64,000 nt of DNA from Alkaliphilus transvaalensis ATCC 700919 (GTDB lineage: Bacteria; Bacillota; Clostridia; Peptostreptococcales; Natronincolaceae): assembly GCF_000621485.1 (NCBI RefSeq), contig NZ_JHYF01000009.1, forward strand, positions 1 through 64,000, written 5' to 3'. Below are positions 46,724 to 55,736 of this stretch, piece by piece. The stretch's first letter is position 1. Every line of letters begins with the position of its first letter. The translations under genes and the position numbers were made by a program. The notes under the pieces are model-generated. The model was given only the letters and a program-made list of their open reading frames with translations. It made no database searches and had not been told where the DNA came from.

Positions 46724-48673
46724 TCATTTACTTTTTTTTGGTATTTTCTGTTTGATTAATACTTTTTCTACTTTTCTTTCGATGAATCCTTCTAGCTTTT
46801 CCATATATTCATTACAACCTAATTCTCTTTTTGCTACCATTTCCAATCCCTTTTCCCAACTGGCAGTTAACTTAGGGTTTAGTAGGTCTGGAATAGATTT
46901 TTTGACGACAATATAGATTAACTCCCCCAAGGTTGTAGGTGTTAAGACCTGAGTTTTGTCGTTACTATCAATATATTCTATTCTTATTAACTTTTTTATA
47001 ATTTCAGCCCTTGTGGCACTAGTACCTATACCAGAGCCCTTGATTTGCTCCCGTAGTTCTTCATCCTCTATTAGTTTTCCTGCATTCTCCATAGCCAAGA
47101 TAATTGAACCTGAAGTGTACCTCTTTGGTGGAGTTGTTTCTCCCTCTTTAATTTCAAAGTTTTGAATATCTAGCTGCTGACCTTTTCTTAAACTATTTAA
47201 GAACTGATTTTCTTCATCATTGGAGCTTTTATCCTTATCCTCTTGGTCTGGTTTTAGAATTTCTAAATACCCCTGCTCTATACAGACTTTTTGGTTTGTT
47301 TGAAAAAATTCTTCTTTAACTTCTGTTATGATGGCAATTTTATTATAAACAGCAGGAGGGTAAAAAATTGCTAGAAATCTTAGTGAGATTAATCCGTATA
47401 TTTTCTTTTCTATCTCCTTCAAACGATTATAATTTTCCAATCCTTTTCCTGTAGGTATAATGGCATAGTGATCAGTAATTTTGTCGTCATTTACATACTT
47501 AGATGACTTTAGGTTTTTAGCCCATTGATTTTTTAAAACCTTCATAGCTCCTTCACGTAGGGTTATACCCCCTTGAAAGGCTGCTAAACCCTTTAAATTA
47601 ATATTAATTTCCTTTGCGACCGCAGTTGAAAGTACCCTTGCATCGGTTCTTGGATAGGTAACTAATTTCTTCTCGTATAAGGTCTGTACTGCTGTTAAGG
47701 TTTCATCGGGACTAATTTTAAATTTTTTACTACATTCATTTTGTAGCTCAGCTAAATTATATAATAAAGGTGCATACTTCTTTTCTTTACTCTTTTTTAC
47801 ACTGTCAATTTTAGCCTTTGTAGCAGCATCTTCTGTTAAATGTTGAACTAGTTCTTCTGCATGTTTTTTTTCCTTAAATCCATTGTCATTAAAGAGAAGG
47901 GGCGACATATGGTATTTTGAGCCTTCTACCGCCTTCCATTCACCTATGTATTGAGATTCTTGATTTTTACTAAAGGTACCATGGATCTTATAAAAAGGTG
48001 TTTTTACAAATTCTCTTACCTCTCGTTCTCGGTCTACCACCATTCCCAATACACATGTCATAACTCTGCCAACAGCTACAACAACATGATCTTTTTGTAA
48101 TTTTTTTGCGATTACCTTCCCATAAATTAAAGTTAGTAGTCTAGAAAAATTAATTCCTGCTAAATAATCTTCCTTTGCCCGTAAAAAGGCAGAATCAGAT
48201 AAGGGGTCGTAGTCGGACAAAGGTTTTGCCTCTTTAATTCCCCTTTGAATCTCCTCTTCGGTTTGGGAGTCTATCCACACTCTGCGTTTTTCTTTTCCTT
48301 CTACCCCCACCATCATATCCACTAAACGATAAATGTATTCTCCTTCTCGCCCAGAGTCGGTGCAAACATAAACCGATGTAATATCAGAACGCCTAAGAAG
48401 CTGCTGAATAACTTCAAACTGATTTTTAACAGCAGGTATTACTTCATATTTATACTGCTTTGGTAGAAAGGGAAGGGTAGTTAATGACCACTTTTTTAGA
48501 CTTTCGTCATATGCGTCTGGATAGCTCATGGTTACCAAATGACCAACGCACCAAGTAACAACTGCATCTTCCGCTTCTAGATAACCATTTCTTCTTTGCC
48601 CTTTTATATTAAGGACTTTAGCAAATTCCATAGCTACACTAGGTTTTTCTGTTATATATAATATTTTACTCAT
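46724..48673 (-). CDS. topB: DNA topoisomerase III
   Basis: 649 residues, type IA topoisomerase. TOPRIM at the start (ILYITEKPSVAMEFAKVL; VCTDSGREGEYIYR, about residues 100-114, with the D-x-x-G-R-E acidic triad), then SFSRLLT-type core and the active-site Tyr in VTYPRTDARVLS (about residue 338). IGTSATRAEIIKKLI is another family motif. No zinc fingers are seen in the short C-terminus, as in TopB rather than TopA. It resolves catenated or hemicatenated DNA. Start ATG with GGGG upstream. Confidence 0.93.
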   Translation of the reverse strand: MSKILYITEKPSVAMEFAKVLNIKGQRRNGYLEAEDAVVTWCVGHLVTMSYPDAYDESLKKWSLTTLPFLPKQYKYEVIPAVKNQFEVIQQLLRRSDITSVYVCTDSGREGEYIYRLVDMMVGVEGKEKRRVWIDSQTEEEIQRGIKEAKPLSDYDPLSDSAFLRAKEDYLAGINFSRLLTLIYGKVIAKKLQKDHVVVAVGRVMTCVLGMVVDREREVREFVKTPFYKIHGTFSKNQESQYIGEWKAVEGSKYHMSPLLFNDNGFKEKKHAEELVQHLTEDAATKAKIDSVKKSKEKKYAPLLYNLAELQNECSKKFKISPDETLTAVQTLYEKKLVTYPRTDARVLSTAVAKEININLKGLAAFQGGITLREGAMKVLKNQWAKNLKSSKYVNDDKITDHYAIIPTGKGLENYNRLKEIEKKIYGLISLRFLAIFYPPAVYNKIAIITEVKEEFFQTNQKVCIEQGYLEILKPDQEDKDKSSNDEENQFLNSLRKGQQLDIQNFEIKEGETTPPKRYTSGSIILAMENAGKLIEDEELREQIKGSGIGTSATRAEIIKKLIRIEYIDSNDKTQVLTPTTLGELIYIVVKKSIPDLLNPKLTASWEKGLEMVAKRELGCNEYMEKLEGFIERKVEKVLIKQKIPKKSK

Positions 48674-48721
48674 TTAAATCCCCACAATCTAACAGCTAAT
48701 TCCAGTTTATTTTTTAGGTGT

Positions 48722-49138
48722 TTATTCATTAGCACCCTTTGTCAATTCCCTATTAATTATGCTTTCTAATTTATCTGCAATAATTTCCACAATAAACTTG
48801 CATTTTGATTCTTCATTTCGATACTTTTCTTTAAGCACTTTACAATTACTACTGCCTAATTCTTCTTCTACTGCATTTATTAACTCTTTAGTTAACTCCT
48901 TAACAGCATCTCCTTCATGGGCATATTCCTTTGTAAAAAGAATCCCTATGACGGCTACTCCACCGCTGATGGCTCCACACACACCTTCAACTGCCATTCC
49001 ACCACCAAAACCAGCCATTGCCTTTAAAGTATCTTTTGCTAGTTTTAAGTTATAAATGTCATTTGCAGCATAAATTATCGCTTCTGCACAATTATAATGA
49101 TTATCTGGATAATACTTTATGACTTGTTCCTTCAACAT
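48722..49138 (-). CDS. C-GCAxxG-C-C family protein
   Basis: 138 residues with the spaced cysteines of the C_GCAxxG_C_C family: NCAEAI (about residue 17), EGVCGAISGGVAVIG (about 54-60, the GCAxxG-like motif), SSNCKVLKEK and ESKCKF near the end. The family is common in anaerobes and probably binds a metal or Fe-S centre. The function is not known. GAGGTGAG precedes the ATG. It lies between topB and the PLP enzyme gene, 35 bases from the latter, likely one operon. Confidence 0.88.
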   Translation of the reverse strand: MLKEQVIKYYPDNHYNCAEAIIYAANDIYNLKLAKDTLKAMAGFGGGMAVEGVCGAISGGVAVIGILFTKEYAHEGDAVKELTKELINAVEEELGSSNCKVLKEKYRNEESKCKFIVEIIADKLESIINRELTKGANE

Positions 49139-49173
49139 TTTTACTCACCTCTATTTTAGTTGGACTTCCTTAA

Positions 49174-50277
49174 CTAGTGGAACAATCCCCTTGCTGTTAC
49201 TTCGATGATTTCCTCCACCTCATCATTTCTGATGCCATAAATATAATCTACCATATTTACTACTGTACAGGCATGGTTTGGTATAATCTCCACCTGCTGA
49301 CCTACTTTAAGTTGTACTTTTTCAGGATCATAGACTAGTTTTCCTAATTCCTCTGATAATCCCTTTATTAAAACATCCTCCATTCCTAGAACAATGCCAT
49401 ATCCTTTTATATTGTTATTGCCGTGGGCTCCTGCATCTAAACAAAGGATTTTGCTGCCGGCATCCATAATGGCCCTTCCTGCCTCTGGTATACTCAGGAT
49501 TGTTGCTAAAACCTTTAATGAACATCTTTCTAAAGGAACAACCCCTAAGGCCACTTGAACTGCATCATAAAAAACATAGTTACCTGGACGTATTTGTTTA
49601 ATGTCTTTAAAATCTTGTATCTCTTTAACAGTTGGTGTAGACCCAATGGCTGCAATTCTGCAATCTACGCCAGCTTCCTTTAGTATTTTTGATGCTAGGA
49701 TAATAGCTTCTAACTCTTCTTGGGCGGCTTTTTTTACCCCTTCAACATCTACTGCTCCATATACATGACCTCCGTGGGTGGCTACACCTACTACGTTAAT
49801 CCCCTTAAGATGCTTGATGTTATTATAAAGATTTAGTACATTTTCTGGTCTAACTCCTAATCGCTGTAGTCCGCTATCTACAATAATGATGGTATTTAAG
49901 ACAATACCTTCTTTTAATGCCCTGTCATTAATCATTTGGGCAGCTTCTAACGAGTCTACACTACAATAGACTTCTGCCTTTTTTGTTAGGTCTACTAAAC
50001 GGTCTAGCTTTTTATCTCCCATGATGGGATAAGCCAGCATAACCCGCTCTGCCCCTGCTTCCACCATTTTTTCCGCTTCACCTAGTTTTGCTGTTAATAC
50101 TCCCTTAGCCCCCATCTTCAGTTGTTGCTGAACTATATACTTACTTTTATGGGTTTTGATCATTGGCCATAGCTCTACCTCGTGTTCCTTTGCTAAATCT
50201 GACATTTCCTTTATGTTTTCTTCTAATTTGTCTAATTCCACTACTAAACAGGGGGTATCTAATTCGCCTCTTTTCAT
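49174..50277 (-). CDS. D-serine/D-threonine PLP enzyme (alanine racemase fold III)
   Basis: 367 residues from ATG 50277. LDTPCLVVELDKLEENI at the start and WPMIKTHKS (the PLP-Lys in IKTHK, about residue 40) mark the alanine racemase-like barrel, and PNHACTVVN (about 342-350) gives the His and Cys that bind zinc in DSD1-type D-serine dehydratases and D-threonine aldolases. So it should dehydrate D-serine or cleave D-3-hydroxyamino acids. The ATG is 11 bases after GGAGG. In-frame starts upstream (50295, 50301) have no ribosome site. It follows the selenoprotein by 114 bases. Confidence 0.85.
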   Translation of the reverse strand: MKRGELDTPCLVVELDKLEENIKEMSDLAKEHEVELWPMIKTHKSKYIVQQQLKMGAKGVLTAKLGEAEKMVEAGAERVMLAYPIMGDKKLDRLVDLTKKAEVYCSVDSLEAAQMINDRALKEGIVLNTIIIVDSGLQRLGVRPENVLNLYNNIKHLKGINVVGVATHGGHVYGAVDVEGVKKAAQEELEAIILASKILKEAGVDCRIAAIGSTPTVKEIQDFKDIKQIRPGNYVFYDAVQVALGVVPLERCSLKVLATILSIPEAGRAIMDAGSKILCLDAGAHGNNNIKGYGIVLGMEDVLIKGLSEELGKLVYDPEKVQLKVGQQVEIIPNHACTVVNMVDYIYGIRNDEVEEIIEVTARGLFH

Positions 50278-50391
50278 ATCCCAACAGTCCTCCATTCTCA
50301 ACTTTATTGACCCACAACATATATTACTTACTTTATCATCTAACGAAACAACCTAAAGGTTAACTAAAAGCCTTTACTTTGATCCTCTGGG

Positions 50392-50679
50392 CTAAAACAA
50401 TTCTACACCATCTATTGTAATTTCTTTAAAAAACAAAAAAGAGTACAGGTCTAGCATTAATCTATTATCGGATAATTTAAGGTTATGTTTAACATAAACA
50501 TTAATCCCCTTGATATTAATGTAATAATAGACTTTTGGATTTGATGGTTTTTCCTTCTTCACGGAAGGCAAATTAGGCTGCCCTCAGCAGGTTTTATTTT
50601 GAAGATAATCTATGGTTAAATCCTTTATAGCCTTAGCTTCTAGATAATTCATTAATTTTTCAGTAATGATTACTTCCAT
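50392..50679 (-). CDS. Selenoprotein with CU motif (CC/Se, HesB-like family), in-frame UGA
   Basis: A 95-residue reading frame from ATG 50679 (GGAGGC with six bases spacing) to TAG 50392-50394, interrupted only by TGA at 50584-50586, which follows a Cys codon. Reading TGA as selenocysteine gives LQNKTCUGQPNLPSV, then YYYINIKGINVYVKHNLKL and ITIDGVELF. A small selenoprotein family with this size, a C-U or C-C pair and a HesB/IscA-like fold is known in clostridia, and RefSeq names it CC/Se motif family as I recall. A hairpin SECIS lies right after the UGA. The downstream frame is 64 codons long, in frame, with no other stop. Function: unknown, redox or metal handling likely. It was missed by simple frame calling because of the UGA. 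Confidence 0.85.
50553..50583 (-). promoter_or_regulatory. Bacterial SECIS hairpin
   Basis: On the minus strand, 16 bases after the UGA, CCUUC-CGUGAA-GAAGG forms a stem-loop with an unpaired G in the loop about 22 bases downstream of UGA. That is the position and shape SelB needs in bacterial bSECIS elements. UU...AA may extend the stem. Confidence 0.65.
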
Positions 50680-50795
50680 TTTTTTGCCTCCTATCAGCTA
50701 CTATATCAATTTTACCATTTTAAGAAGAAAATTTACACTAAAAATAAAAAATCAGCCTTTCCAAAACAGAAGGTGAAAAGAAAAATTTTTAAGTA

Positions 50796-50845
50796 AAATC
50801 CCCTAGTTGTAGTTTGTACATAGACTACAATTAGGGGATTTTTTT
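50796..50845. terminator. Terminator after the U32 peptidase gene
   Basis: AATCCCCTA (50797-50805) and TAGGGGATT (50832-50840), with TTGTAGT/ACTACAA in addition. U-rich sequence lies on both sides. It separates the U32 gene from the selenoprotein, which therefore probably has its own promoter (an extended -10, TGA-TATAGT, is seen at 50700-50708). Confidence 0.85.
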
Positions 50846-50847
50846 GC

Positions 50848-53319
50848 TTATTCCACACCTCGATAATAATGACCTCTGGTAAAGCCATCCCTAACCAAGT
50901 GCTTTAGTTCTTCTACACCCTTAGGTGATTTATTAGCGTTTAGAGCCTTAATTTGCTCTTGACAATGCTTTAAAGTAGCCCTTATTTCTTCGGCTTCTTC
51001 ATCTGTAAACTCTAAACGATAGATTGATAGACTATGCTTCTTAAAATCATGCAATTTATCCATCATGTATAGGGTTTGGGAATTTAAGATGATGGTTCTC
51101 CCCCAACAATCCTTTCCTAAAGGAAAAGTCATTTGTTTTTGATCCTTTAGTCCCCAACGATATTGGTAGGGGATTGTAGCACAAGAATCGCATTGATGAT
51201 TACATTCATTAATTTGTTTCAAAGGGCAATATTCTAAAGTCATGACAGGCATTTTACCATATATGATGGCTTCTAATTTCATAAAAGGATTGGCCTTTAT
51301 TCCTTTAATATTCTTAAAATCTAATTCTGGTGAAAGAATGGCTCCTTCTAGCCCTAAAGTCTCAAGCCTATTTAACGTATAGCTATTCATTACATTGAGG
51401 GAATAGTCTCCCATGATGGATGTTTTTAACATTCTATTGCCATATGCAACCATACCTAAATCCCCCGCTAAAATTCCATCTGGTTTTAGACCTGAAGCAT
51501 CCTTATCAAACCTTTTATAATCATCGTTAGTCATAATGGCAGGAGTTCTAAAATAGATCTTAACTCCCTTTCCATGACATAGGGTTGTTGCTTCAGCAAA
51601 AGTTCTGATATCTCCATAATAAATAATATTTACCTCTGCTTCTAACACGACCTTTAATTGATGAAGGGTATCTACCTTTACAGATATTTTAGGAATTAGA
51701 CTTCTATTTTCACCTTCTTCTAATGGTCTATTAGATAGAACTGGTAATTGAGGTTGGCTTTCTTTTTCTATCCTGTGGTGTCTATTTTCCCTTAATTGAT
51801 CTAATTTTTCTATGGCATCTCTCCGTAGTCCATTAATAACTGAAATAGGAACAGCTACCCCTTCTTCCAATTTAATTTCTATGTTTTCAAAGCTATAGGG
51901 GGTATTACCGAGTTTTCTTAAATTTTCTAGGAGCCTTTCTTTTGTAAGGGCAACCTTCTGGGCCTTCTCTACAATATAGTCTGTTTTATGATAAACATAG
52001 TTTTCATCTTGATCCCATAACATCAAACTAATTTCTTCCCCTAGAGCTACTTTTATTTCTCCAAAGATTTTTATTTTCTTATTTTCCACTTGATGGGCAT
52101 AGGTTTTCTCTAGTTCCTCCATCATTTCTGTATCTAGCGTTTTGTATACACCATCTCCAGGATATATTTTTCCTTTTAGGTCTATTTCAACCACTTGTCC
52201 TGCAATTGCCCTAGTGACAGGTTTATTATTTAGATAGATGGCTGTAACCGCCCCACCCTCATTAGAGCCTTGTCCCTGCCATACTTCAATACCATCTCCT
52301 ACTGCTAGATCTGCCTTTAGCTTCATCTGTAGCCTTTTGTTCTTTGAATTATATTGTTTAACTTCCCCTAAATAGATTCCTCTATTATTGGGTTTTTCAA
52401 TATTAACAACCTCTTCTTTAGGACTATTAAAAATATATCCCTTCGTGAATTTACGATTAAACATTTTTTCCATTTCTAACTGTATTTTTTCATCCCTTAG
52501 GGATTTATTTTTACTTAAATAATGATCTATTCCTTGACGATAGGACCTAACAACAGAAGCTACATATTGGGGTTTCTTCATTCTACCTTCAATTTTAAAG
52601 GAGGTAACTCCCCCTTCAATTAGTTTTCCTATTTCATCAAAGGTATTTAGATCCCTCATACTTAAATGGTAATAACTGTTTTTGGGATCTTTCAGCTTGC
52701 CATTAGCCGAAATGATTTGATAGGGCTTTCTACAGGGTTGAGCACATCTACCTCGGTTACCACTTCTGCCTCCAATAAAACTACTCATTAAGCATTGACC
52801 CGAATAAGAAACACAGAGGGCTCCATGAACAAAAACTTCCAACTCCATTCCTGTTTTTTCATGAATCTCCTCGATGGCTTCAATTGATAGTTCCCTTGCT
52901 AAGACAACACGATGTACCCCCATTGCTTTCAAGATCTCCACTCCTTCAATATTATGGAGGGTCATTTGAGTACTACAATGAATCTCAAAATCGGGATAAG
53001 CCTGTCTAATAAGGGATAAAACCCCTAGGTCTTGAACTATTACTGCATCTACGTCAATGTTATACAAGAAGTCTACATATTCTAGGAGCCCTTGAATTTC
53101 ATGATCCTTCATTAATGTATTAATGGTTACGTAAACCTTCATCCCTCTAATATGACTATAGGCTACAGCCTCTTGTAGGGTTTTTCTATCAAAATTGGAG
53201 GCATAGGCCCTAGCACTAAATTCAGTTCCCCCTAAATATACGGCATCTGCACCATTTTGTAGGGCAGCTTTAAGGGCTTCAAAACTGCCTGCTGGAGCCA
53301 GTAATTCTATCTTTTTCAT
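50848..53319 (-). CDS. U32 family peptidase / RlhA-type protein with DUF3656
   Basis: 823 residues from ATG 53319 (GAAAGGTG upstream). IELLAPAGSFEALKAALQNGADAVYLGG (only parts quoted) starts the U32 TIM barrel. VFVHGALCVSYSGQCLMSSFIGGRSGNRGRCAQPCR-type cysteines (about residues 168-202) are the Fe-S-like ligands. DUF3656 lies in the middle, and a second barrel ends the protein. Members of this long type resemble RlhA/YrrO, acting in tRNA or rRNA hydroxylation rather than proteolysis. It neighbours zapA and pheT, a common order in Clostridia. Confidence 0.9.
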   Translation of the reverse strand: MKKIELLAPAGSFEALKAALQNGADAVYLGGTEFSARAYASNFDRKTLQEAVAYSHIRGMKVYVTINTLMKDHEIQGLLEYVDFLYNIDVDAVIVQDLGVLSLIRQAYPDFEIHCSTQMTLHNIEGVEILKAMGVHRVVLARELSIEAIEEIHEKTGMELEVFVHGALCVSYSGQCLMSSFIGGRSGNRGRCAQPCRKPYQIISANGKLKDPKNSYYHLSMRDLNTFDEIGKLIEGGVTSFKIEGRMKKPQYVASVVRSYRQGIDHYLSKNKSLRDEKIQLEMEKMFNRKFTKGYIFNSPKEEVVNIEKPNNRGIYLGEVKQYNSKNKRLQMKLKADLAVGDGIEVWQGQGSNEGGAVTAIYLNNKPVTRAIAGQVVEIDLKGKIYPGDGVYKTLDTEMMEELEKTYAHQVENKKIKIFGEIKVALGEEISLMLWDQDENYVYHKTDYIVEKAQKVALTKERLLENLRKLGNTPYSFENIEIKLEEGVAVPISVINGLRRDAIEKLDQLRENRHHRIEKESQPQLPVLSNRPLEEGENRSLIPKISVKVDTLHQLKVVLEAEVNIIYYGDIRTFAEATTLCHGKGVKIYFRTPAIMTNDDYKRFDKDASGLKPDGILAGDLGMVAYGNRMLKTSIMGDYSLNVMNSYTLNRLETLGLEGAILSPELDFKNIKGIKANPFMKLEAIIYGKMPVMTLEYCPLKQINECNHQCDSCATIPYQYRWGLKDQKQMTFPLGKDCWGRTIILNSQTLYMMDKLHDFKKHSLSIYRLEFTDEEAEEIRATLKHCQEQIKALNANKSPKGVEELKHLVRDGFTRGHYYRGVE

Positions 53320-53600
53320 CTTAAAAAACACCTTTCTTATATCTAAATTAACCTTAATTTAACTGTAATTAATTACTTTACCCTATAACTTTACTTTCCT
53401 TTAAAAACTTGAGGAAATTGTATCATTAATTTAATTTTATATTAATGGAAAATGAAAACTTCACTCCTTAGTGTTTAATGAGAATAGATTGTAATATTAA
53501 AAAATACTCAGTTTTCATATATCCATCAGTACATCAATCCATCAAACCTATAAAATCGTAGTTATGGTATGATTCAATTTTAGGAAATTTTGATTCATTT
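53320..53600. other. Gap of 281 bp without a gene
   Basis: AT-rich. ATGAAAAC (53453-53460) and GTTTTCAT (53511-53518) could form a loose stem. I see no reading frame with a ribosome site and no repeat shared with other parts. Confidence 0.5.
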
Positions 53601-54497
53601 TTAATTCAATTTTGATTTAAATTTCTGGGTTAAGACTTTAATAATAGCAGGAACGATATCCATTAGATCCTTAATATCATCCTTTATTACTTCTACTGAT
53701 TTACCAATTAGCATGGTTGGTACGGGGTTCATTGTGTGGGTTTTAATAGATAAATCCTCTATATTACCATGATCACTGGTAATGATGATTAGAGTCTCTT
53801 CTAAATTAATTTCATCTAGTATTCCCCCAATAAATTGATCAATTCTTTCTATTATTTCAATTGCCTTCTCTTTGTTTTGCTTATGACCAGCAATATCCGT
53901 CTGAAAATATTCAAATAGGGTAAAATCATGTTGTGAAACAATTTTAGCTAGGATCTGACCTGCTTCATGGGGATGTAACTTTTTTACTGGCTGCTGCCAT
54001 TCATGAATCATAATTTCATTTGTGATATCCTGATAAACGGCATTTCTATTAGCTAAGTCTTCTTCGGTTCTAAAGGGAATGTCAGCTGCCATTGTAGCAA
54101 TAGTTGTGGCAGAAACACCCCATTTTACCCCCTTTATTTTCCCCATATTTTCTAGGTATTCTTTTGTATAGGCGTTGGCATTAGTTACTTTATAACCGTT
54201 TTCCTTAAGTTGCTTGAAAATACTTTTTTCATATAATATCTTTTTTAACGTCGGCGTTGGAAACCCATTTAAGTGATGCCCTAAAGCCTTTGGTCCATTA
54301 ACTCCTGTTAAAAGGGTAGTTTGCCCCGAGGCACTTTGAGGGATTCCTTCTACCCCAAGGGTGGTATCGGTGGGAATCATTACATAGGCTTCTTTGATTT
54401 TATCTAAATTTGGAGTGGTGGCATCGATAAATGGGTTTTTATCTCTATCTTCTTCGCCTATTCCAAAACCATCTATAAATAATAATAGTACCTTCAT
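53601..54497 (-). CDS. Metalloenzyme of the alkaline phosphatase superfamily
   Basis: 298 residues, shorter than phosphoglycerate mutase (about 510) or phosphopentomutase (about 390). Metal-ligand motifs are visible: LLFIDGFGIG (D9), PQSASGQTTLLTG with the likely nucleophile Ser (about 55-59), DIAGHKQNKE (about 204), TSDHGNIED (about 245) and KTHTMNPVPTMLIG (about 256). So it should be a phosphoryl-transfer or phosphatase enzyme with two metal ions. The substrate is not predictable. No signal peptide. GGAGG precedes the ATG. It stands between U32 and zapA. Confidence 0.82.
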   Translation of the reverse strand: MKVLLLFIDGFGIGEEDRDKNPFIDATTPNLDKIKEAYVMIPTDTTLGVEGIPQSASGQTTLLTGVNGPKALGHHLNGFPTPTLKKILYEKSIFKQLKENGYKVTNANAYTKEYLENMGKIKGVKWGVSATTIATMAADIPFRTEEDLANRNAVYQDITNEIMIHEWQQPVKKLHPHEAGQILAKIVSQHDFTLFEYFQTDIAGHKQNKEKAIEIIERIDQFIGGILDEINLEETLIIITSDHGNIEDLSIKTHTMNPVPTMLIGKSVEVIKDDIKDLMDIVPAIIKVLTQKFKSKLN

Positions 54498-54630
54498 AGA
54501 ACCTCCAATCTTTCCACAACTACTAAAATTATTACTTGGAAATACACTATTTTTTTTATTTATACCATTAATAAAATATTAATAAATACACCAATATTAT
54601 ATAGATACCTCTATAGGCCTATTTTAATTA

Positions 54631-54795
54631 GAACAAAGTCTTCCTTCGGAAGATTTATAGGATGACTTTAGGTGAAAAAACTAAGCGCCTTACACAATTT
54701 AATCCATTAAATTGGTTATCTGCTTATCTTGAAACTCATTACGTAAAGTTCTCTTTTTTAATAATAATTAAAGTCGAACTTTCCTATTTGTTATC
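54631..54795. repeat. Dispersed repeat, copy A (left of zapA)
   Basis: Shares with 55608-55710 the blocks CAAAGTCTTNCTTCGGAA, AGGATGACTT, AACTCATTACRTAAAGTTCT and TTAAAGTNGAACTTT, in the same order and strand. Copy A has about 65 extra bases after the second block. Each copy can fold into two hairpins (AAGTC/GACTT, AAAGTTC/GAACTTT). No coding capacity. Confidence 0.7.
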
Positions 54796-54823
54796 AAAAT
54801 GAAAGCTAGCATCAAAAACTTAT

Positions 54824-54857
54824 AAAAGTAGTAATATCCTGATATCACTACTTTTTA
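54824..54857. terminator. zapA terminator, bidirectional
   Basis: AAAAGTAGTAATATC (54824-54838) pairs with GATATCACTACTTTTT (54841-54856), one mismatch, U-rich on both strands. 33 bases past the zapA stop. Confidence 0.75.
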
Positions 54858-54889
54858 TACATAGTTATGATACATAATTTATTCTTCTA

Positions 54890-55462
54890 TTAGCTGTTTG
54901 TTTCCGAAGCAACTTCTCCGTGGGAATGCTTTAAAATTTCCTCCATCTGCCTTCTTGTTTCTACTAGCTTGATTTGACTTTCAAATAACTTGTTTTGTAG
55001 GTCATTAATTATTTCTTCTGCTTTTTTAAGATCAGCTTCCTTATCTGCTAGTTTTTTAGCCTTTTCATCTAAGTCTTCCTGTTGTCCCTGCTGTTGACTT
55101 TGGGCAAGGGTATATTCACTTAACTTCTCCATTAACAACTGATTATTCTCTTCTTTTTCTGCCAACTTCTCTGATGCCTTTTGTAATTCTTCCTTGACCT
55201 TTTCTAGTTCTTGTAAGGGGGCTGTCTGCTGACTCTCCAGTTGTCTATAGGCTTCCTGCAGTTTTAGGAGTTGATCGGTAATATTAATAGAGGTTAATAC
55301 AGCAATCATAGATGTACTTAACCGCTTATTACCCTGTGCAACTTCTTCCATTCTTTCATCAACATAATTTCCAACTTTTAATAAATATTCTTTTGGTTCT
55401 GCTCCTACAATAGGATATTCCTGTCCGTTTATCTTAATCAATACTTTGTTCTTCCGTTGCAT
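54890..55462 (-). CDS. zapA: Cell division protein ZapA
   Basis: 190 residues. The ZapA domain is at the N-terminus (VLIKINGQEYPIVGAEPKEYLLKVGNYVDERM, residues 7-38, partly quoted), followed by a long Gln/Glu/Lys coiled coil (about 70-180) that is longer than in typical ZapA (about 90-110). ZapA bundles FtsZ filaments. AGGGGTGAG precedes the ATG. Upstream of it is pheT, a gene order typical for Clostridia and Bacilli. The C-terminal extension may mediate oligomers. Confidence 0.88.
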   Translation of the reverse strand: MQRKNKVLIKINGQEYPIVGAEPKEYLLKVGNYVDERMEEVAQGNKRLSTSMIAVLTSINITDQLLKLQEAYRQLESQQTAPLQELEKVKEELQKASEKLAEKEENNQLLMEKLSEYTLAQSQQQGQQEDLDEKAKKLADKEADLKKAEEIINDLQNKLFESQIKLVETRRQMEEILKHSHGEVASETNS

Positions 55463-55607
55463 AGCTCTCTCACCCCTTAATTCTAAATTGTTTATTTTAC
55501 TAATTTCTTGATAAATGCTGAAACTCCTGCTTTAGATGGAAGATTACATGAAAATTTTTTCATCAAGTTAAATCATCATTAAAAAGGCTGATTTACTAAA
55601 CATCAAG

Positions 55608-55710
55608 ATCAAAGTCTTTCTTCGGAATTTAAAGGATGACTTCGTTATAACTCATTACATAAAGTTCTTTTATATTAAAATAATTAAAGTAGAACTTTTC
55701 TGTTCGTTAT
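55608..55710. repeat. Dispersed repeat, copy B (right of zapA)
   Basis: The shorter copy of the repeat at 54631-54795, same strand, about 1 kb away. It contains CAAAGTCTTTCTTCGGAA, GGATGACTTCG, AACTCATTACATAAAGTTCT and GTAGAACTTTTCTGTTCG. It lies between zapA and pheT, which makes zapA flanked by both copies. Confidence 0.7.
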
Positions 55711-55736
55711 AAAAAAGAGAAGGAAGGAAATCCCCC

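Noticed and set aside
50584-50586. TGA as a true stop, making a 31-residue peptide
   Set aside because: The frame continues 63 codons with protein-like content, Cys precedes the TGA and a SECIS-like hairpin follows.
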